NCBI RefSeq assembly: GCF_001640805.2
Contig: NC_066843.1
Coordinates: forward strand, 22,449,742 to 22,513,741
Source: Lates calcarifer
Taxonomy: Eukaryota; Chordata; Actinopteri; Centropomidae
Length of the DNA: 64,000 nucleotides
Direction of reading: 5' to 3'
The notes under the pieces were generated by a model. It was not told where the DNA came from, did no database searches, and was given only the letters and a program-made list of their open reading frames with translations. A program made the position numbers and the translations under genes. Shown in pieces: positions 59,701-64,000 of this stretch (its first letter is position 1; each line of letters opens with the position of its first letter).

Positions 59701-62334
59701 AGCTCAGCATTCTGGGAAACACACGTACTTGCTTTCTTTCTGAGAGTGAGTCTCATATGAAGATGTGGTTAGCTTAGGTTAGCATAAACAGGAAACAGGG
59801 GGAAACAGGGAGCCTGGCTCTGTCCAAGTATACCTACCAACACCTCTAAGGATCATTCTGTTTATCATTTAGTTAAATTTATTTATAATTAAATAAGAGG
59901 CAATAATTTGAATAAATTATTATGTGAAAACAGAGGCTGTGTTAACTTCACTTAAGGAAAGATGACAGAATTAAAGTCACCAGCTAGAACAGACATTGTA
60001 AGCAGCCAACAACAGTGTTTGTGTAATTACTCTCACTGCCAGGAGGGGGAGACAGAAGTTCCACACTACAGCCTGAAAGTGTTTCAGCTGATAAACTAAC
60101 TGTCCAACTGTTAAACTGTATTTGTTGTTTAGTTGACAGGGTTAGTTTTTATTTTCCTCATATCTGTGTTCCCTCTGTGGCCAGTTTGGTTTGGACTGTG
60201 GAATAACTGATTTTAGTAGTTTCAGTCTCATGTGGATGGAAGCCTGTGTGTTATTACTACATCTGTCTTCAATAAAGGAAGATTTTCTTGCACAATATTT
60301 TGCAGTCAGATCATTAATACATGTATTGTCCTAAAGACTTACATGTAAAATATTTCTGTTGATACAGAATCAGACTGAGTGTGGTTCAGGCCGGGTGTCA
60401 CTTTATTCTAATATCTATGTAACATTTCATCTGAGTTACAGTGTAATGATTCCTTTACTTGTGTGTTCTCATACGGATGATTATCCTCTGTTCCTGTCTC
60501 ACTAATGTCCATCACATTAGATCAGTGATACTGAGAGTGTCAGTGGACCAGTAGAAACCAGTCGTTCTGCTCTCTGTTTCCATCACAGTTAGTTTTGTGG
60601 TTCGGGTTATTTTAAGACTCCAGTGTTTCTCCTGCTCTGCTCTGTAGGCTGTGAAGTAGCGATTAGGGGACCTGATGTGTTACCTCAGTCCTGATTCAGA
60701 TCATGTGACGTTACCACAGCCTAAGATTAGTTTTGGTTAGTTGACCTCTTTATGGCCCCAGAGCCTTTGCTTCTTTTCTATCAGATTCTTCACTGCTGTG
60801 GAAATAAAAACCTCACTCTGAACATCGGCCTGTGACTCCTGCAGCAGTCTGGCCCCTCACAGTTTCAAACTGCTGCTGAAATCATAGTTTTCACATCCTT
60901 AAGAAGACAATGAATTACATCATCCTGAGAAGAGGTAAAAGGTCATGGAGCGGGATTCAAGTACCACCTGCCAATGCATGACTAATGCTCCACACTCAGT
61001 GAGTGACCATGGTGACTAAAGACAAGGTGACATCGCATGGATTTAACAGTCTGCTGAACATCCATACCTCTCTGATGGCAGCACAGAACTTGCTCTGCAG
61101 GACTCTCTGCAAGGCCTGCAGTTTGGGTGGAGGCAGCTCACCGCTCCGCTGCAGCCGGTCCAGCAGCTCGATCACCCTGCACACATCTGACACACACACA
61201 CACACACACACACACACAAGACTGATAACAGGTGATGGTTACATAGGGCCCCAGTATGAGACAGGGCCTCATGATTAGGCAGTGGCCACCTCAGTTTGAT
61301 TGTACTTCAGTGGTTAAAACTAAATACCTGTGCAGGTAGTCAAATTACTTCACGTCACTGACACATAGACAACTAATAACTTCAGCATTCCTGTGGTAAG
61401 TCCTTTACAAATGTAACTCTAGTTTTAAAAATGACACGAAGAATGTGAGATGAACAACGTACAAATGAATACTTGAATATTCCAAACTAACCGCTGAACT
61501 TTGAAATGTATCTGAAATTATTTTTATTCTCTTCAGTGTGTTTATACTCACCGTGTTCTGCTGTCTCAGCGGAGGTTTAAACTCAGCAAACCACAGAGCT
61601 AAATCTCAGCTCTGGTACACTGACCCTGAGGTCAACATGCCACATGAAGGGGTGGGGGGTTAACCTGGTTTATTTCTATTTCAAAGATTAGTCTGGATCC
61701 TCTCGACTGCTTCATAAACGTGGCTCAGAAAAGCTGGACTCAGACAAACTCGTTCAGAATGAGTCTAATGAACGAACCAAGGAACATTATCTGATAGCAA
61801 ACGACTGATCATTTCATTTCACACATCCTGTACATTCATCTCACCTCGTATTAACGCTGCTCCTCCTTTACTCAATGGCTTTACCGCGCTCCTACCGCGC
61901 GCGTACCGATATTTACTCGCCTCGCGCAGCACAGTTTGGTATAGTGATGACTCTCAGCCGTTTCAGACCGAGATGATGATGTGGGCCTACACAGTACGAT
62001 CCTGATCCCGCAGTCCGACGGAGGGCTGGAGCATGGAGGACATGTTTGTCTCTGGCATCTACAGGTAACCAAGGCACGAGCAATGGTCGCGCGACAAGCA
62101 GAACCCTTTGAAGCATTTGTAGCAGCAATAACTGCGACACAAACCGAAGTAACTGGTGACTCCGTAACCACCGAACACCGTCACTGTTCTACCGCCGTGC
62201 TGAGGAGACCAGCTACCGCCCTCTCACTAAAACCCTCCGCAGGTTCACCACACTCTCCTCCGCCAGCAGCTAATGGAAGCTGAGGCCACTTTCTTACCTC
62301 TCTCCAGGCACAGCGGCTCCGTCATGGCCGCCAT
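56731..62334 (-). CDS. lin7b: LIN7B, L27 and PDZ scaffold protein, six coding exons
   Basis: LIN7 joins CASK/MALS and MPP complexes through its L27 domain and binds receptor and channel C-termini through its PDZ domain at junctions and synapses. Coding exons, 5' to 3' on the minus strand: 62334-62298, 61186-61068, 59552-59481, 58853-58644, 57953-57790, 56752-56731. They total 624 nt, in frame: 207 aa, the human LIN7B length. The start [12 protein letters not shown] has a good context. L27 spans about 10-70 ([20 protein letters not shown]), and PDZ about 93-175 with carboxylate loop GLGF (102-105) and [11 protein letters not shown]. The C-terminus [10 protein letters not shown] then SLESRG is diagnostic for LIN7B over LIN7A and LIN7C. 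The donor of exon 5 overlaps an in-frame TGA, and the exon 2 acceptor tract is a TG repeat. Confidence 0.95.
61187..61217. repeat. (CA)n microsatellite at the lin7b exon 2 splice acceptor
   Basis: On the minus strand this is a (TG)n tract that runs directly into TGTCAG, the acceptor of lin7b exon 2. Confidence 0.9.
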
Positions 62335-62530
62335 GTCTGCCTCCTTGGCTGGGTGGAAGTAAGAGGACATCATCTTGAGCTCCTCCGCTGATTGACGCCG
62401 CGTATCTGAGCAGAGTCTGGTTCACAGCGATGCGCGCTCCATCTCCTCACGAGGACATGTCGGAGGGCTGGAGGCGGGGGTCGAGATGAGGGACGACCTG
62501 ACGCAGCAGCTTCAGCGCAGCTCCCGCTCC
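61850..62530. promoter_or_regulatory. CpG-rich region around lin7b exon 1, probable promoter
   Basis: CG dinucleotides are concentrated here (for example 61885-61930 and 62390-62530) against a CpG-poor background. The first lin7b coding exon, at 62298-62334, lies inside, with GGCGGCCATG around the start. Opposing ORFs at 61881-62283 are probably products of the high GC content. Confidence 0.5.
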
Positions 62531-62534
62531 GCTG

Positions 62535-62819
62535 CGTGACTGAACAGCCTCAGCATCTTCTACGTAGGTTTAAAGTGAAGTCCTCCTCCTGTGCAGACCG
62601 AGCCGGACCTACCTCTACAGAGCTTGGACCAGTTTACCTGCTCAAGTTGGGGTCATCCACACGACTTCTACTTAATTCATCAGAGGTGGCATCTTTAAAG
62701 GACCATACTCCGGTTTAACCCTGCTACTGCATATTATGAACTTCACACTGTTCCTTATATACTGCAGTATATTACATTGGTTAGAACATCGGTGTCACTG
62801 CTGTATAAAAAACTGTCTA
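62535..62819. other. Intergenic upstream of lin7b
   Basis: No gene or repeat was recognised. The short open frame at 62536-62718 has no family resemblance. Confidence 0.35.
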
Positions 62820-63655
62820 TACACTCAATGGCCACATTAGGTACACCCGTTCAACTGCTCGTTAACGCACATATTTAATTAGTTAAATATTATTTAATAT
62901 CCAGTGAGCAACAGCTCTCTGGGTGAAAATGCCTTGTTGATGCCAGAGGTCAGAGGAGGATGGTCAGAATGCTTCAAGCTGATGGGAAGGCAACAGTAAC
63001 AGATAAATATTTGTTAAACAAGTTCTGCAGAAGATCATCTGAATGCAAACACTCAAACTGAAGAGATGTACAGCAGCATAAACACACGGTCACTCTGTCA
63101 ACAGAAAATACAATTCACAAGCTCACAAAATGACATACAAGATGAAAACATTGCTAGCAATGAATCTTGATTCTGCTACAAGAGGTCAGAACAAAATGAA
63201 AACATGGATCCATCCTGCCATGTATCAACAGTTCAGGCTGGTAGTGGTAGTGTAATGGTGTAGGGGATATTTTCCTTACCATCTCTTTAGGACCACAGTG
63301 TACCCATCTCCTGCTTCCAGCAGGATAACGCTCCATACCACATAAATCAAATAAGCTCAAACTGTTTTTTTTTTTTTCAATATCAGAGTACAGAGTTCAC
63401 TGTACTCAAATGACCTCCACCATATCTCAGTCCAATAGAGCACCTTTGGTATGTGGTGGAATGGGAGATTTGCATGGATGTGAATCTGCAGCACCTGTGT
63501 GATGCTGTCAATATGGACCAAAATCCTTGTGGAAAGTTTCTAGCACCTTGTTGAATCTATGACAGGAAGAATTGAGGCAGTTCTGAAAGTAAAAGGGTCC
63601 AAACCCAGTACTAGCAAGGTGTACCTAACAAAGTGGCCGGTGAGTGTTTATATGT
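62820..63655 (+). mobile_element. Tc1/mariner transposon relic with both ends
   Basis: About 835 bp. It begins 'acactcaatggccacattag' 'gtacaccc' and ends 'gcaaggtgtacctaacaaag' 'tggccggtgagtg', imperfect inverted termini. Inside, transposase-derived blocks follow in order: 'ccttgttgatgccagaggtc', 'gatcatctgaatgcaaacac', 'catggatccatcctgcc', a QQDNAP-like block (about 63316-63336) with the second catalytic Asp, 'caatagagcacctttggtat' (the third catalytic position) and 'ttgttgaatctatgacagga'. Deletions and stops make it inactive. Confidence 0.82.
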
Positions 63656-63844
63656 TGAGACAGGACTAAATTTTAACTGAATTGTACCTTATCTGTGACA
63701 AAACACCTGTCCTCTGTCCGGCTCCTTTTCTCACGCGGTGGTAAAGAAAGGAGAGACAGTTTCTTTAAAAGGTTCAAATCAAACAGCAGCTGTGCAGTGA
63801 GGGACATTAAATGTGTGGTTTTGGAGCAGCTCAGGCTTCAAGTC
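63656..63844. other. Intergenic, nothing recognised
   Basis: Lies between the Tc1 relic and the poly(A) signal of the next gene. Confidence 0.4.
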
Positions 63845-63849
63845 ACATC

Positions 63850-63855
63850 TTTATT
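63850..63855 (-). terminator. Poly(A) signal of a minus-strand gene entering from the right
   Basis: AATAAA on the minus strand. The sequence to the right (63856-64000) would be that gene's 3' UTR. No coding sequence of it is visible, so its identity is unknown. Confidence 0.5.
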
Positions 63856-64000
63856 AAAATGATCCTGCAAATCTAACATACAAACAGCAGACATAAAAAA
63901 AATATTCCAGAATGAATTAACAGTACAGCCCTGAATTGTCACACATTACAATTACCCCTTGACTTCACATACACTGAGCAGAAACTGGTAACTGGATCCA

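Noticed and set aside
61881..62283. Three ORFs of 75-100 aa near lin7b exon 1
   Set aside because: GC-rich promoter/intron 1 DNA; frames overlap on both strands and share no family features.
1..64000. CRISPR array, operon or prokaryotic mobile element
   Set aside because: The intron structure, SINE/LINE content and microsatellites show vertebrate DNA. No spaced identical repeats of CRISPR form were seen.

Overview
The window is vertebrate, most probably ray-finned fish, genomic DNA. Intron-rich protein-coding genes with GT-AG splice sites sit in AT-rich DNA full of CA/TG, GA/CT and TA microsatellites and decayed Tc1/mariner, hAT, CACTA-like, Ty3/gypsy, LINE and tRNA-SINE copies typical of teleosts. 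There is no prokaryotic gene organisation, CRISPR array or intact mobile element.

Four host genes were reconstructed by hand, checking splice sites, reading phase and family resemblance. (1) timm29, + strand, 905-1566: the large last coding exon; its first exon is not seen. (2) A cytosolic phospholipase A2 gamma-like gene (pla2g4c type), + strand, 30348-45836: 14 coding exons that sum to 1755 nt in frame (584 aa), with the SGGGQRA oxyanion motif, the GVSGS nucleophile and the catalytic DAG. (3) ppp1r35, - strand, 52916 down to 49746: four coding exons, 891 nt in frame (296 aa), poly(A) signal at 49611. (4) lin7b, - strand, 62334 down to 56731: six coding exons, 624 nt in frame (207 aa, the human LIN7B length), ending in the same SLESRG tail, with poly(A) signals at 56161 and 56172. 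A fifth gene probably lies beyond the right edge, since a minus-strand AATAAA is at 63850-63855.

Between the genes: 1935-5590 has a Tc1 relic and a hAT (ZBED5/GTF2IRD2-like) relic. 5600-21400 has no gene I recognise but holds a degenerate roughly 60-bp array (about 9540-10850), microsatellites, SINEs and LINE fragments. 21465-29720 is a nest of transposons: a Ty3/gypsy relic split by a CACTA-like relic, which holds a LINE, which holds a SINE. The cPLA2 introns carry Tc1, SINE and LINE copies. 46200-49600 is repeat-rich intergenic DNA.

The genes do not form a pathway. TIMM29 belongs to the TIM22 mitochondrial carrier translocase, cPLA2-gamma is a lipase, PPP1R35 is a PP1 regulator and centriole factor, and LIN7B is a PDZ scaffold of cell junctions and synapses. 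I found no clearly new biological system. The most interesting points are a signal-peptide-like N-terminus on the cPLA2 model, the four-level transposon nest, splice sites built from dinucleotide repeats in ppp1r35 and lin7b, and a lin7b splice donor that overlaps an in-frame stop codon. All family assignments are from memory, without database searches.
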